DNA of 55,100 nucleotides, from positions 1 to 55,100 of the forward strand of contig JAJDER010000137.1 of NCBI GenBank assembly GCA_029259725.1. The letters run 5' to 3'. How positions within the stretch are numbered: the stretch's first letter is position 1; each line of letters opens with the position of its first letter. The notes beneath the pieces are model-generated. The model searched no databases. It was not told the origin of the DNA and worked only from the letters and a program-made list of their open reading frames with translations. Of this stretch, positions 17,341 to 26,756 are shown piece by piece. Position numbers and translations under genes: made by a program. This DNA is from Planctomycetota bacterium. GTDB taxonomy: Bacteria > Planctomycetota > B15-G4.

Positions 17341-19220
17341 GGGCGGGAGGTCGCCGTCGCCGCCCCTGCGTCCACCGTGGCCAGCAGCGCCGCGTCGACC
17401 TCGACGTCCAGGGCCAGCAGGTACTGCGCGTAGGTCTTGCCCTGGGCATCCATGAGCAACGAGAGCGTCCCGCCGCCGCCCAGCGACTCGTGCAGCAGGA
17501 AGTTGAGCGCGAGCAGGTTGGGCACCTCGAAGCGGTCCACGCCGCCGTGGCAGATGCCGGCGAAGCGTTGCTTCACGAGGTCGGGGGTGAGCGTCTCGCG
17601 CATCCACGAGTAGATCGCGGGCGAGCGGGCGATGACGCCGACGTTGCAGGTGTCGCCCTTGTCGCCCGAGCGCGCGAGGCACAGGCGGATGAGCGGGACG
17701 GTGATCCGGTCGCCGCTCGGCGTGACGGTCTCGGTGACCGCTTCCGGCGTGAAGACTCCCGAAGCGCCAGAGGTGCCCGCGCCGCCCGCGCCCGCACCAC
17801 CGGCTGTGCTCGCGTCGTCACCGGCGCGATCACCTGGGAGCGCGCTCGACAGCCTCTGCGTCTCGCCACCGACGCGCACCTCCACCGACAACCGGTCGCG
17901 CCCGATCAGCGCCGGCCAGTAGCCGACCACGTCCGACGCGCGCGGGCGCCCCTGGTCCGCGAGGTAGGTGATGCCCGGGACGGTCCCGAGCACCTTCGGC
18001 ACGACCTGCGGCGCGAAGATGTCCCGGATGCGCGCCGCATCGCGATCGCGCACGCCGATCTGGAGCATGATCTCGCCGGCCGCGTTGCCGGTCACCGACG
18101 GGTGGCACGAATCGTCGCCGACGTACTGCGTGGAGGTGGCCTCGTAGGCCCCGCGCCCGCCGACACTCTTCCAGAGCACCTCGGCCACCTTCTCGGCCTT
18201 GCGGCGCGCGTCGGGCCCGCCGACCATGAGCCTTCCGAAGGCGCGGTGCCCGTCGGCGAAGCTGATCGACACCTTCAGCTTCTCCGGCGCCGGCTCGCCG
18301 CGCACGGAGGTCACGCGCACGCGGTCGGGCCCGACCTGCTCGAGCTGGATCGAATCGAACCGCGCGATGCAGTCGGGCGACAGGTACCGCGGCGCGCCCA
18401 TCTCGTAGACCAGCTGCTCGCTCACCGTGTGCGTGGTGACCATCCCGCCCGTGCCCGGGTGCTTGGTCACGATGAAGCTGCCGTCGGGGCTGGCCTCGAT
18501 GATCGGGTAGCCCATGAGGTCGAAGCTCGGCACCTGCTCCCAGTCGGTGAAGTTGCCGCCGGTGCACTGCGTGCCGCACTCGATGATGTGCCCGGCGACG
18601 ATCCCCGCCGCGAGCCGGTCCCAGTCGTCCTCGGCCCAGTCGAAGTGGGCGATCATCGGGGCCAGGGTCACGCCGGTGTCGGTCACGCGGCCGGACACGA
18701 TCACGTTGGCGCCGGCGCGGATCGCGGCCACCACCGGCTGCGCGCCGAGATACACGTTGGCGCTCAGCGCGCGGTCGAGCACGTCGGTGAGCGGGCGCCC
18801 GGTCTCCATGTGCGCCAGGTCCTCGCCCGAACTCGTCAGCGAGGCCAGGTCCCCGAAGATGTCGTCACCCAGCACCACGCCGACCTTGACCTTGTCGGCC
18901 ACGCCCAGCTCCTCGGCCAGGGCCTCGACCGCCGCGCCGCAGGCGATCGGGTTCACGCCGCCGGCGTTGCTGATGATCGTGACGCCCCGGTCCATGCAGG
19001 GCACCAGCGTGTCGCGCAGCTGCGTGAGGAAGTCCGCCGCGAAACCCGTCTCGGGTCGCCGCGCCCGCTGCTTCTGCAGGATCGCCATGGTCACTTCGGC
19101 GAGGTAGTCCATGACCAGGACGTCGATCGGGCCGCCCTCGACCTGGCGGCGCGCGGCCGTCGGGTCGTCGCCCCAGAAGCCGCCGCAGTTGGCGATGACG
19201 AGTCGATCGCGGGTGGTCAC
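17337..19220 (-). CDS. AtuA-like protein (DUF1446 plus C-terminal ferredoxin-fold domain)
   Basis: 627 residues with GTG start at 19220. Residues 3-450 match the DUF1446/AtuA family: [13 protein letters not shown] at the N-terminus, [32 protein letters not shown], and [12 protein letters not shown] with [18 protein letters not shown] further on. About 520-615 is the second AtuA-type domain: [20 protein letters not shown], then [21 protein letters not shown]. AtuA is needed for acyclic terpene use in Pseudomonas, but its reaction is unknown. The gene overlaps Pta by four bases and faces the carboxyltransferase. This suggests acyl-CoA metabolism, possibly of isoprenoids or leucine. A Pro/Gly/Ala-rich linker (about 485-510) joins the two domains. 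Confidence 0.9.
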   Translation of the reverse strand: MTTRDRLVIANCGGFWGDDPTAARRQVEGGPIDVLVMDYLAEVTMAILQKQRARRPETGFAADFLTQLRDTLVPCMDRGVTIISNAGGVNPIACGAAVEALAEELGVADKVKVGVVLGDDIFGDLASLTSSGEDLAHMETGRPLTDVLDRALSANVYLGAQPVVAAIRAGANVIVSGRVTDTGVTLAPMIAHFDWAEDDWDRLAAGIVAGHIIECGTQCTGGNFTDWEQVPSFDLMGYPIIEASPDGSFIVTKHPGTGGMVTTHTVSEQLVYEMGAPRYLSPDCIARFDSIQLEQVGPDRVRVTSVRGEPAPEKLKVSISFADGHRAFGRLMVGGPDARRKAEKVAEVLWKSVGGRGAYEATSTQYVGDDSCHPSVTGNAAGEIMLQIGVRDRDAARIRDIFAPQVVPKVLGTVPGITYLADQGRPRASDVVGYWPALIGRDRLSVEVRVGGETQRLSSALPGDRAGDDASTAGGAGAGGAGTSGASGVFTPEAVTETVTPSGDRITVPLIRLCLARSGDKGDTCNVGVIARSPAIYSWMRETLTPDLVKQRFAGICHGGVDRFEVPNLLALNFLLHESLGGGGTLSLLMDAQGKTYAQYLLALDVEVDAALLATVDAGAATATSRP

Positions 19221-19290
19221 GGGTGCGGGCTCCAGGGGCGTGGACGGCGGCGCAATGTAGCAACTGGCTCCCGCGCCCGCCCCGCGTCGG

Positions 19291-19296
19291 TACCCT
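19291..19296 (+). promoter_or_regulatory. -10-like hexamer TACCCT of the heparinase-like gene
   Basis: TACCCT ends 7 bases before the ATG at 19304, in the 83-base gap shared with the divergent AtuA-like gene. The opposite strand has a TACATT at about 19254-19259, 34 bases before that gene's GTG. No ribosome site precedes the ATG, so this may be a leaderless start. Confidence 0.32.
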
Positions 19297-19303
19297 GGTC
19301 GAC

Positions 19304-21208
19304 ATGTCATGGCGCCACCCACGAGGCCTGTCGGGATCGGCCGCCGTCCTCGCGTGGGTCTGCCTCGCGGCGGGCGGTTCGGCCTCGGCCCAGGACCTGC
19401 TCGAAGGGCTCGAGCGCGGACACCCGCGGCTCGTCCTGCACCCCGACCGGCAGCGCAACGTGCAGTGGTGGGCGGAGACCGAGCCCTTGCTGCTGGACGG
19501 CGTGGAGCGCGCCCGGCTGGCGGGCGAGGCGGCGCTCGACGCGCCGCGGCTGCGCTACGAGCTGGTCGACGGACGGCTCACCGCGGTCGCCGCGGAGTTG
19601 CGTCGTCGCGTGTACGCGCTCGGGCTCAGCTCACGCGTGCTGGGCGAGGAGCGCTTCGTCGTCGCGATGCAGGACCTGCTGCTCGACGTCTGCGCGTGGC
19701 CCGACTGGAACAACGCGCACTTCGTCGACACCGCCGCACTCTGCCACGCCGTGGCGATCGGCTACGACTGGTGCTTCGAGGAGCTGGAACCCGACGCCCG
19801 CGAACGCATCCGCGGCACGCTGGTCCGTCGCGGCCTGCGGCCCGGCCTGGCCTTGATGCAGGCCTCGCCGGCACCGGACTGGGTTTCCGGCACCGGCACC
19901 GAGACCCTGCTCTGCTACCGCGGCCTCGTGCTCGGCGCCCTCGCCGTGGCCGAGATCGAAGGCCTGCTCGCGGAGACGATCCTGCGCCGGGCCCGCGATG
20001 AACTGCCGGCGGCGCTGGCCAGCTTCGGCCCCGACGGACTCTGGCCCGAGGGCCTGGGCGCGTGGGAGCAGGCGATCGACGCGGCCGTGCACATCTTCGC
20101 CGGCCTGGACACCTGCCTGGGCCACGACCTCGGTCTCTCCAAGCGCGACGGCGTCGCCCGCACCGGGTCCTTCCTGCTCAACGCCACCGGCCCGACCGGG
20201 ATGCTCTCCGCCGTGGCCGACTCCCCGAGCCCCCTGCGCCGCGGGCCGGTGCCGTCGCTGCTCTGGCTCGGCGAGCACTTCGACGACCGCACGCTGATCG
20301 AGGCCGAGTGGCGCGTCATGGCCAGCCAGCCCGTCGTGATCGAGCAGGTCATGTTCTACACGCCGGTCGAATACTGGGAGAAGTACAGCGACAGCAGGGT
20401 GCGCCCGCTGCCCGTGGGCAAGCTCTTCGGTGGGCCGACCGAGATGGCCTTCTTCCGCAGCCGTGACCTCGACAGCAACGCCGTGTGGTGCTCCTTCAAG
20501 GGCGGCGTGAATGGCGGCGCGACCGGTCACCTCGACCTGGGGTCCTTCGAACTCGACGCGCGTGGCGTGCGCTGGGCGCGCGACCTCGGCGGCGACGACC
20601 CGAACCTGCCCGGCTACCACGACGCCGCGCCCGAGGGCCGCCGCTGGGACTACTACCGCGTCTCGTCCGCGAGCCACAACGTGTTGCGCCTCGACGGCGA
20701 GGACCAGGCCACGACCGCGCGCTCGTTCATGCTCGCGTTCGACGCGGGCGCGGACTCGGCGCCCTGGTCCGCCGAGGCAGTGCTGGAGATCGAGGGCGCC
20801 TGGCCGTCCCGCGCCTCGCGCGTGCGCCGCGGCCTGGCGCTGGTCCAGGAGCGGCGCGCGGTGCTCGTGCAGGACGAGCTGCTCCTCGAACAGCCCGCCA
20901 CGATCAGCTGGGGCATGACCACCGACGCGCGCATCGAGATCGACCCGACCGACCCGCGCGTCGCCCGCCTGCACCAGGACGGCGAGTTGCTGCGGGCGGT
21001 GATCGTCGAGCCCGCCACGGCGAACTGGAGCACGGCGTCGGCGGAGCAGCTCCCGCCCCAGGCCCCCAACACCGGCGTGCAGCGTCTGCTCACCGAGATC
21101 CGGGCCGAGGCCGGCCCGGCGCGGCTCGTGGTGCTGCTGGCCCCGCGGCTGGGCCTCGCGGACCCCGAGCGCGCCAACCCGGCGGTGATCCCGCTGGACG
21201 CATGGTGA
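19304..21208 (+). CDS. Heparinase II/III-like polysaccharide lyase
   Basis: 634 residues. The first 30 form a signal peptide (GSAAVLAWVCLAAGGSASAQ). About 35-330 is an alpha/alpha toroid (YDWCFEELEPDARERIRG, LWPEGLGAWEQAID). The C-terminal half is beta-rich, with the family signatures GGVNGGATGHLDLGSFELDARG (a conserved GH-x-DxGSF motif near residue 412) and SSASHNVLRLDGEDQ (His-Asn pair near residue 463). Enzymes of this fold cut uronate-containing polysaccharides by beta-elimination in the periplasm or outside. The gene is 16 bases upstream of a GT87-like gene. The exact substrate (heparin, alginate, other) is unknown. ATG start without ribosome site, with a TACCCT hexamer just upstream. 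Confidence 0.85.
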   Translation: MSWRHPRGLSGSAAVLAWVCLAAGGSASAQDLLEGLERGHPRLVLHPDRQRNVQWWAETEPLLLDGVERARLAGEAALDAPRLRYELVDGRLTAVAAELRRRVYALGLSSRVLGEERFVVAMQDLLLDVCAWPDWNNAHFVDTAALCHAVAIGYDWCFEELEPDARERIRGTLVRRGLRPGLALMQASPAPDWVSGTGTETLLCYRGLVLGALAVAEIEGLLAETILRRARDELPAALASFGPDGLWPEGLGAWEQAIDAAVHIFAGLDTCLGHDLGLSKRDGVARTGSFLLNATGPTGMLSAVADSPSPLRRGPVPSLLWLGEHFDDRTLIEAEWRVMASQPVVIEQVMFYTPVEYWEKYSDSRVRPLPVGKLFGGPTEMAFFRSRDLDSNAVWCSFKGGVNGGATGHLDLGSFELDARGVRWARDLGGDDPNLPGYHDAAPEGRRWDYYRVSSASHNVLRLDGEDQATTARSFMLAFDAGADSAPWSAEAVLEIEGAWPSRASRVRRGLALVQERRAVLVQDELLLEQPATISWGMTTDARIEIDPTDPRVARLHQDGELLRAVIVEPATANWSTASAEQLPPQAPNTGVQRLLTEIRAEAGPARLVVLLAPRLGLADPERANPAVIPLDAW

Positions 21209-21210
21209 GC

Positions 21211-21216
21211 GGGAGG
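21211..21216 (+). promoter_or_regulatory. Ribosome binding site GGGAGG before the GT87-like gene
   Basis: GGGAGG lies 8 bases before GTG 21225 and contains the competing GTG at 21216. It supports 21225 as the start. Confidence 0.6.
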
Positions 21217-21224
21217 TGGACGGC

Positions 21225-22613
21225 GTGAGCGACGCGGGCGACGTGGGTGACGCGGGTGACCCGGGCGACGTGGGTGACGTGCCGGGCGGTGGTGCCGCGA
21301 TCCGCGGGGGCGTGCTGCTGATCCTGGTCTCGATCGGTGCGCTGTTCGTCGCCGGGGCGTCGGGCTGGACCGATCTGCTCGACATACCGCAGGCCTGGGC
21401 CGAGTCGGACTTCCAGATCCTGTGGGCCGCGGGACAGGGGCTGTCGGAGGGTGTCGACATCCACGACCCGATGGTGCTCGACGAGATCGGTCGCCGCGCG
21501 GGCCGCCCGGTCACGCCCTTCTGCGCGGCGAACCCGCTGGTGGTCCGCGCGTTCGGGTTGCTGCCGGCCCCGTTCTTCGACGCGTACGAACTCTGGCTCG
21601 TCGTGAGCGTGGTGCTGCTGGTCGTGTCGCTCGCGCTGCTCACGCGGATCCTGCGCGACGAGGGCGCCGGGGGTGCGGCGGCGGCGCTGGCGCTCGGCGT
21701 GCTGCTGCTGAACGACGGGACCTGGATGGCGCTGTCCTACAACTCCACCAACCTCGTCGCGCTGGCCGCCGTGCTCGGGGCGCTGCGCGCGGCGCAGACC
21801 GGGCGACCCGTGCTCGAGGGCGTGCTGCTCGCGGTGGCGACGGTGGCCAAGACCTCGCCGGGACTGCTGGTCGTGCTGGCGCTGTTCGCGTCACGTCGGC
21901 GCACGGTGTTCGGCGCCCTGGCCGGCGGCGCGGCGCTGCTGGGGACCTCGGTGGCCTGGAGCGGCTGGGCCCTCCACCTGAGCTGGATCGAGCGGGTGCT
22001 CCCGCGCCTCGGCTACGCGCCGGTGCTGGAGCCCGGCGCGTTCGACAACAGCCTGCACGCCTGGAACCTCGCGCCGGCCGGCTGGCTCGCGCGGCTGGCC
22101 CACGCGAACGACGCGCGGGCCTGGGTGCCGTTCGGCGCGGGGATCGTCGCCGGCGTGGTCGTGCTCGCGCTGGTGGCCCTCGCGCGGCGACGTGGTGTGA
22201 CACGCGGCGCGGATCACTCTCGTGGCGACGGCGCGGATCCCGTCGGGACGCGCAGCCGGGACCACGGCCGGGACCACCGGCGGGACCACCGGCGGGATCT
22301 CACCGGTCTCTACGCCGTGGGGCTCACGGCCACCTTCCTGATCTCCTCGGTGACCTGGCCGCACCACCTCGTGCTGGCCGCGCTGCCCGTGGCCTGGCTG
22401 ATCCTGCGCGGCTGGTCGACGTCCGGCCTGCTCGTGCGAGGCGTGGGCGCGGCGGCCGTGATCGTGCTGTACACGCCGCTCGACGTGTTCTCTGAGCAGG
22501 GCTCGGCGGATGGCGGCAGCGCCTGGCGTACGGCGGCGCTGGCGGTCCTGTTCGTCGTGGTGTTCTCGCAGGCCTGGCGGGGCGGAGCACCCAGGCTGCC
22601 CGGACGCAGGTAG
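21225..22613 (+). CDS. GT87-like (DUF2029) membrane glycosyltransferase
   Basis: 462 residues with about ten hydrophobic segments, typical of the GT87/DUF2029 family of polyprenyl-phosphomannose-dependent mannosyltransferases. The early-loop motif is visible as AESDFQILWAAGQGL then DIHDP, including the acidic SDF site, near residue 55. ANPLVVRAFGLLPAPFFDAYELW follows. Two features are odd: the N-terminus is a short repeat of D-x-G triplets, and a cytoplasmic or periplasmic loop near residues 344-358 holds repeated RDHR units, both from tandem DNA repeats. It sits 16 bases after the heparinase-like gene and 15 bases before the SBBP gene, and likely shares their transcript. Acceptor unknown; may act on a cell-surface glycan. 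Confidence 0.8.
   Translation: MSDAGDVGDAGDPGDVGDVPGGGAAIRGGVLLILVSIGALFVAGASGWTDLLDIPQAWAESDFQILWAAGQGLSEGVDIHDPMVLDEIGRRAGRPVTPFCAANPLVVRAFGLLPAPFFDAYELWLVVSVVLLVVSLALLTRILRDEGAGGAAAALALGVLLLNDGTWMALSYNSTNLVALAAVLGALRAAQTGRPVLEGVLLAVATVAKTSPGLLVVLALFASRRRTVFGALAGGAALLGTSVAWSGWALHLSWIERVLPRLGYAPVLEPGAFDNSLHAWNLAPAGWLARLAHANDARAWVPFGAGIVAGVVVLALVALARRRGVTRGADHSRGDGADPVGTRSRDHGRDHRRDHRRDLTGLYAVGLTATFLISSVTWPHHLVLAALPVAWLILRGWSTSGLLVRGVGAAAVIVLYTPLDVFSEQGSADGGSAWRTAALAVLFVVVFSQAWRGGAPRLPGRR
21231..21284 (+). repeat. Six copies of a 9-base repeat in the GT87-like N-terminus
   Basis: Six imperfect copies of GACGYGGGY encode the triplet Asp-(Ala/Val/Pro)-Gly, giving a disordered acidic N-terminal tail on the GT87-like protein. 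Length variation between strains is likely. Confidence 0.7.
22258..22293 (+). repeat. Three 12-base tandem repeats coding RDHG/RDHR
   Basis: GGGACCACGGCC, then two copies of GGGACCACCGGC, in frame within the GT87-like gene. They encode Arg-Asp-His-(Gly/Arg) units in a soluble loop. The histidines and aspartates could bind metal, but this may be only slippage. Confidence 0.7.
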
Positions 22614-22628
22614 GCTGGGGCTCTTCCC

Positions 22629-25160
22629 ATGATGCGCTCTCACGCCGATCGATCCCGGCTCTTGGTGCTCACGGTCGCGCTGGCACTCGGCGTCGCCGTC
22701 TTCGCGTTGCCATCGTGGCGGTCCGGCCTCCGGTCACAGGAACCTGCTGCACGCCACGTCGCATCGGCCGCGTCGCTGCCGCAGGAGCCCTGGTCGCGCC
22801 TCCCACTTGCCTTCGTTCGCAACGACGGACAGTGGAACACGGACCTCAGCTACATCGCACGGCTCCCCGGTGGCCGGGTCGGTGTGTCACCCCGCGTCCT
22901 GTCCTTGGACCGGACGGGTGGCGCACCCGGCCGCGGTTGCCTGGTCGACCTCGTCTTCGAAGGAGCGCGCTCCGACGTCAAGCTCAGCGCTGACAGCGAA
23001 CCCACGTCGAAGCGCAACTTCTTCCTCGGAGACGAGCCGTCGCGCTGGCGGACCGATGTCCCGGCCTACTCCAGCGTGCGCATGGAGGGCTTGTACGACG
23101 GCACGGACGTGCTGCTGCTGGAGCGCAACGGGCGCTTCGAGTACGACGTGTTGCTCGACCCGGGCGCACGACTCGAGGACGTCGTCATCCGCTGCGACGG
23201 CGCCGACGGCCTCTGGATCGATGCCGACGGCCGCTTGATCCTGGAAACCGCACTCGGCCCGATCGTCCAGCACGCCCCGGACGTGTGGCAGGTCACGCCC
23301 GATGGCAGCAAGCTCGACGTGCCGTGCCGCTACGAGCTGCTCGACGAGCGGCGCTTCACCTTCGTGGTCCCGGGAGGGTGGAACTCTGAATGGCCGCTCG
23401 TCATCGACCCCGGCGTCACCTGGGGCACTTACCTGGGCGGGAGCAACAACGACAACCCGGAGGTCGTCCAGCGGCTCGCGTCCGGGGATGTCCTCGTCGC
23501 TGGGAGCACGTTGTCGAGCAACTTCCCTGTGACGCCCGGAGCCTACGACACGACGAGCTCTTTCAGCGCATTCCTCTCGGTGTTCGACGAGACGGCCAGC
23601 TCACTGCGCTTCTCTACGCTCCTCGGCGGGGACGAATTCGACGGGATCGTCGCCGTGAGTGTCGACGCAGCAGGGAACTTCACGGTGACGGGCACGACCG
23701 AGTCGGACAACTTCCCGACGTCACCTGGCGCCTTCCAGCCCGCGAACGGTGGAGGACTCTTCGACATCTTCGTGGCGACGCTCGATGCGACCGGCTCGAC
23801 GCTGCTGTACTCCACATACCTCGGAGGTGCGTGTCAGGAGATCGCTCGGCTGGTGGACGTCGAAGCCTCGGGCCACATCCTCCTGGCGGGCTCGACGTGT
23901 TCGCCCACGTTTCCCTCCACGCCGGGGACCTACGACCCGACCTTCAGCGGAACGGCGGACATGTTCTGCCTCTGGCTCGACCCGTCCCAGACCGGCAGTG
24001 CGCAACTCGTCAGGGGGACTTTCCTCGGAGGCTCGCTGGCTGAATCGGTGGCGGACGCCGTCCGAACCGAGACCGGTGCGATCCTGCTTTGCGGGGAGAC
24101 TCTCTCCACGGACTTCCCCGTCACGCCGGGTGTGATCGATCCCGTCTTCACCGCGGTCAACACCAACGAGTGGTTCATCTCGCGGCTGTCGTCGGACGGG
24201 ACGACGCTCGAGGCCTCGACGTACTTCGCGCCGCGCATTCGGGCCTTGTCGTCCGCGGGACAGGGAGCGGTGATCGTCGGCGGATCCTGGTTCTTCATCG
24301 GCTACCCGCTGCCGCCGACGAGTTTCCAGCCCGAGCAGGGCCAGTTCAATGACGCTTACGTGCTCTGCCTCGACGCGGCTTTCGGCAGCATCGACTGGTA
24401 TGGCTGGCTGGGCGGGTCGAGCCAAGGCGACGCGCTCACGAGCCTGGCGTCGAGTCCCGGTGGGCCGGTCCTGGTCGGCGGTCAGACCTCGTCGCCGGAC
24501 TTTCCGGTGACGGACGGGGCTCAAGACACCGAGTACAGCAACGGGTGCGGCGACGCGTTCTTCTCGGCGATCTCCGCGGACGGGAGCGAGCTCGTCTACT
24601 CGACGTTTCTCGGTGAGGCCACGTTCGTTTGCAACTGCACCAAGGCCGTCGCGGCTGATGGGCCTGACGGCGCTCTCGTGATCGGGGAGATCGGCCCCGC
24701 GGGCTTCCCGGTCACCGAAGGCGCGTTCGACACGACCTGGAACGGCGGCAGTTTCGGTGACGCCTTCGTCGTGCGCTTGCCCCTGTCAGCGATCTGGTCC
24801 AACCTCGGCGTCGGCATCGTCGGCAGCCTGGGTACGCCGAAGCTCGTCGGCATCAGCGGCCTGTGCGCCGGCGAGGACATCGAGCTTCGGCTCACGCGTG
24901 CGTTGCCCGGTGCCTCGGCGACGCTCGTGCTCGGCTTCACGGCGATCGAGGTGCCCTTCAAGGGTGGGGTGCTCGTGCCGTCGCCGGACGTCGTCATCTC
25001 GGGGCTTCCGGTGAACGCTTCGGGCGCGCTGACGCTGATCGACACCTGGCCGTCGGGCGTGCCGAGCGGAGCACAGATCGTGCTGCAGGCCTGGATCCCG
25101 GATCCGGTCGGGCCCAAGGGATTGGCGGCGAGCAACGGGCTGGTCGGCACGACGCCGTGA
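22629..25160 (+). CDS. Secreted SBBP beta-propeller repeat protein
   Basis: 843 residues. A signal anchor at about 9-27 (LLVLTVALALGVAVFAL) leads to a DUF7948-like N-terminal domain (LAFVRNDGQWNTDLSY ... RFEYDVLLDPGA). From about 265 come SBBP repeats, each of the form TYLGG.x.D ... DGAGN.TVTG.T.S.NFP.TPGA, for example GTYLGGSNNDN and ASTLSSNFPVTPGAYDTT, with about seven copies. The last 110 residues are a C-terminal module (LGVGIVGSLGTPKLVG, IEVPFKGGVLVPSPD, WPSGVPSGAQIVLQAWI) that I recall from many secreted proteins of deep-branching Planctomycetota. Likely surface-exposed and structural or adhesive. Start is ATG 22629 (or the next codon, 22632). A TAGGCT hexamer is at 22611-22616. Confidence 0.85.
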   Translation: MMRSHADRSRLLVLTVALALGVAVFALPSWRSGLRSQEPAARHVASAASLPQEPWSRLPLAFVRNDGQWNTDLSYIARLPGGRVGVSPRVLSLDRTGGAPGRGCLVDLVFEGARSDVKLSADSEPTSKRNFFLGDEPSRWRTDVPAYSSVRMEGLYDGTDVLLLERNGRFEYDVLLDPGARLEDVVIRCDGADGLWIDADGRLILETALGPIVQHAPDVWQVTPDGSKLDVPCRYELLDERRFTFVVPGGWNSEWPLVIDPGVTWGTYLGGSNNDNPEVVQRLASGDVLVAGSTLSSNFPVTPGAYDTTSSFSAFLSVFDETASSLRFSTLLGGDEFDGIVAVSVDAAGNFTVTGTTESDNFPTSPGAFQPANGGGLFDIFVATLDATGSTLLYSTYLGGACQEIARLVDVEASGHILLAGSTCSPTFPSTPGTYDPTFSGTADMFCLWLDPSQTGSAQLVRGTFLGGSLAESVADAVRTETGAILLCGETLSTDFPVTPGVIDPVFTAVNTNEWFISRLSSDGTTLEASTYFAPRIRALSSAGQGAVIVGGSWFFIGYPLPPTSFQPEQGQFNDAYVLCLDAAFGSIDWYGWLGGSSQGDALTSLASSPGGPVLVGGQTSSPDFPVTDGAQDTEYSNGCGDAFFSAISADGSELVYSTFLGEATFVCNCTKAVAADGPDGALVIGEIGPAGFPVTEGAFDTTWNGGSFGDAFVVRLPLSAIWSNLGVGIVGSLGTPKLVGISGLCAGEDIELRLTRALPGASATLVLGFTAIEVPFKGGVLVPSPDVVISGLPVNASGALTLIDTWPSGVPSGAQIVLQAWIPDPVGPKGLAASNGLVGTTP

Positions 25161-25182
25161 CGCGCGCTGCGACAGGCCCCGC

Positions 25183-26586
25183 CTACAGCCCCCGCTGCCA
25201 GCCGCCCTTCTGCGCGCCCTCCACCGGGCGCAGGTACGCCTCGGTGGCCGCGGTGTCCTCGCGCAGGTAGCAGTTCACGCAGATGTCGTGGCAGCCGGCG
25301 GTGTAGACCGTGTCGCGCATGCGCACGTAGTCGTCGCCGGTCCAGACCTCGAAGAAGTCCTTGGCGTGCTCCATGTGGCCGAGGGCGACCCCGCCGCTGT
25401 TGCAGCAGGGGAAGACCGAGCCGTCGGCCTCGAAGAAGGCCTGGTCCCAGAGGTAGGGGCAACGATGGCTGTACGCGCTCGGCGGCAGTTCCTCGGGCCG
25501 GGCGACGGTGCGCTCGACGGCGCCGGACGCGGCCCAGGTCTCGCCCGAGAAGTCCTCGGTCGTGATCGGGGTGTTGCCGAAGCCGACGGCGGCTGAAGCG
25601 TCGAGCTCGGCGGCGGCGCCGTTCGCCGCGGTGTCCACTTCGCCCAGCGCCATCGCGGCAGCCACGGGTTGCGGTTCCGGCGCGTCGGTCGCGCTCTCGG
25701 CCGCATCCAGCGGGAAGTCCTCGGGCAGCACGACCACCATGTCGCGCGCGGCGGCGCGTCGGCGCGCCTCGGCGAAGATCTCGTTCGCCCGCCGCTTGTG
25801 GAACATCAGGCTCTGCGGCGCCAGCGACTCCATGAACACCTGCAGGTGGTTCGTGAAGAGGTGGTCGATCCCGAGGTCCTTGCAGAGGTCGACCATCGCC
25901 GGGAGCTCCTCGATGGTCTCCGTCATCAGGATGTACCGCATGTTGAACTCGGGGCCGGGCTGGCCCCGCGCGCGGCGACCCTCGGTCATGGACTTGATGT
26001 TGGCGCAGACCTTGTCGAAGCGGGCCCCCTGGCGCAGGCGCTCGTAGGTGGCCGCGGTGGCCCCGTCCATGGAGATGTTGACCCGGCCGACGTTGTCCAG
26101 GATCGCGTCCAGGTACCCGGGCTTGCTCACCAGCATGGCGTTGGTGGTGAACTCGACGAACACGCCGTACTTCCTGGCCTGCTCGAGCAGGTACAGGAAG
26201 TGGGGGTCGTAGAGGGGTTCGCCGCTGACCGACAGGGCCAGCTTGCGGATGTAGGGGAAGACCTCGGCCACCACGCGCTGGAGGTGCTCTTCGCGCATGT
26301 GGGGCCGATTGCTGCCGTCCGGGGCCGCATCCCACTGGTTGATGCAGAACTCGCAGCGGATGTTGCAGCGGCTGGTGCCGGCCACCGTGATGAACCCGGG
26401 GTAGGCCGCGAAGCGCGCTTGTCCCGAACGCTCGGCTTCGGCCAGGCGCTCCCCGTTGGCCCGCTTGAGGGCCGCCAGGAAGCCCCGGCCCAGCGTCGGT
26501 CCGATCCGACCCGGGAGCTGACGCAGGAGTCGGTTGGACATGAGCACCGGGTAGACGGCACGGACGAGGGCGTCAGTCAGGTTCAT
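25183..26586 (-). CDS. Radical SAM protein with C-terminal SPASM-type domain
   Basis: 467 residues. The radical SAM cluster motif is C74-NIR-C78-EF-C81 in TSRCNIRCEFCINQW. An ISMDGATAATYERLR motif follows, as in the barrel of SPASM enzymes. The C-terminal region holds CPYLWDQAFFEADGSVFPCCN and, later, CHDICVNCYL, a set of cysteines that would bind auxiliary Fe-S clusters (SPASM/twitch). Between them, about 275-370, is an insertion rich in Ala/Glu/Asp, probably a low-complexity loop. SPASM enzymes mature peptides or proteins, or modify sugars. It is divergent from a B12-type radical SAM gene, 170 bases away, so the two may act in one pathway. No precursor peptide is seen. Confidence 0.85.
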   Translation of the reverse strand: MNLTDALVRAVYPVLMSNRLLRQLPGRIGPTLGRGFLAALKRANGERLAEAERSGQARFAAYPGFITVAGTSRCNIRCEFCINQWDAAPDGSNRPHMREEHLQRVVAEVFPYIRKLALSVSGEPLYDPHFLYLLEQARKYGVFVEFTTNAMLVSKPGYLDAILDNVGRVNISMDGATAATYERLRQGARFDKVCANIKSMTEGRRARGQPGPEFNMRYILMTETIEELPAMVDLCKDLGIDHLFTNHLQVFMESLAPQSLMFHKRRANEIFAEARRRAAARDMVVVLPEDFPLDAAESATDAPEPQPVAAAMALGEVDTAANGAAAELDASAAVGFGNTPITTEDFSGETWAASGAVERTVARPEELPPSAYSHRCPYLWDQAFFEADGSVFPCCNSGGVALGHMEHAKDFFEVWTGDDYVRMRDTVYTAGCHDICVNCYLREDTAATEAYLRPVEGAQKGGWQRGL

Positions 26587-26756
26587 GATGACCCGGTATA
26601 CTATCCGATCCTTTGGAAGCTGGCCTTTCTGTACCCCGACGGGCTCTCCCCCACCCTCCGCACCACCTCCGTCCGGGCGCAGCACGACGCGGCATGCGGC
26701 ACCAGACCGCCACGCATGTCGCTCTCCCTCCTCCCCGCGGCGCCGATCGACCACCC

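Noticed and set aside
21231..21284. CRISPR or regulatory iteron array
   Set aside because: The 9-base units lie in frame within the GT87-like coding region and encode D-x-G triplets.
26587..26756. Possible short RiPP precursor in the radical SAM gap
   Set aside because: I found no short ORF with a ribosome site and a leader/core pattern; the frames that cross the gap simply run into the flanking genes.
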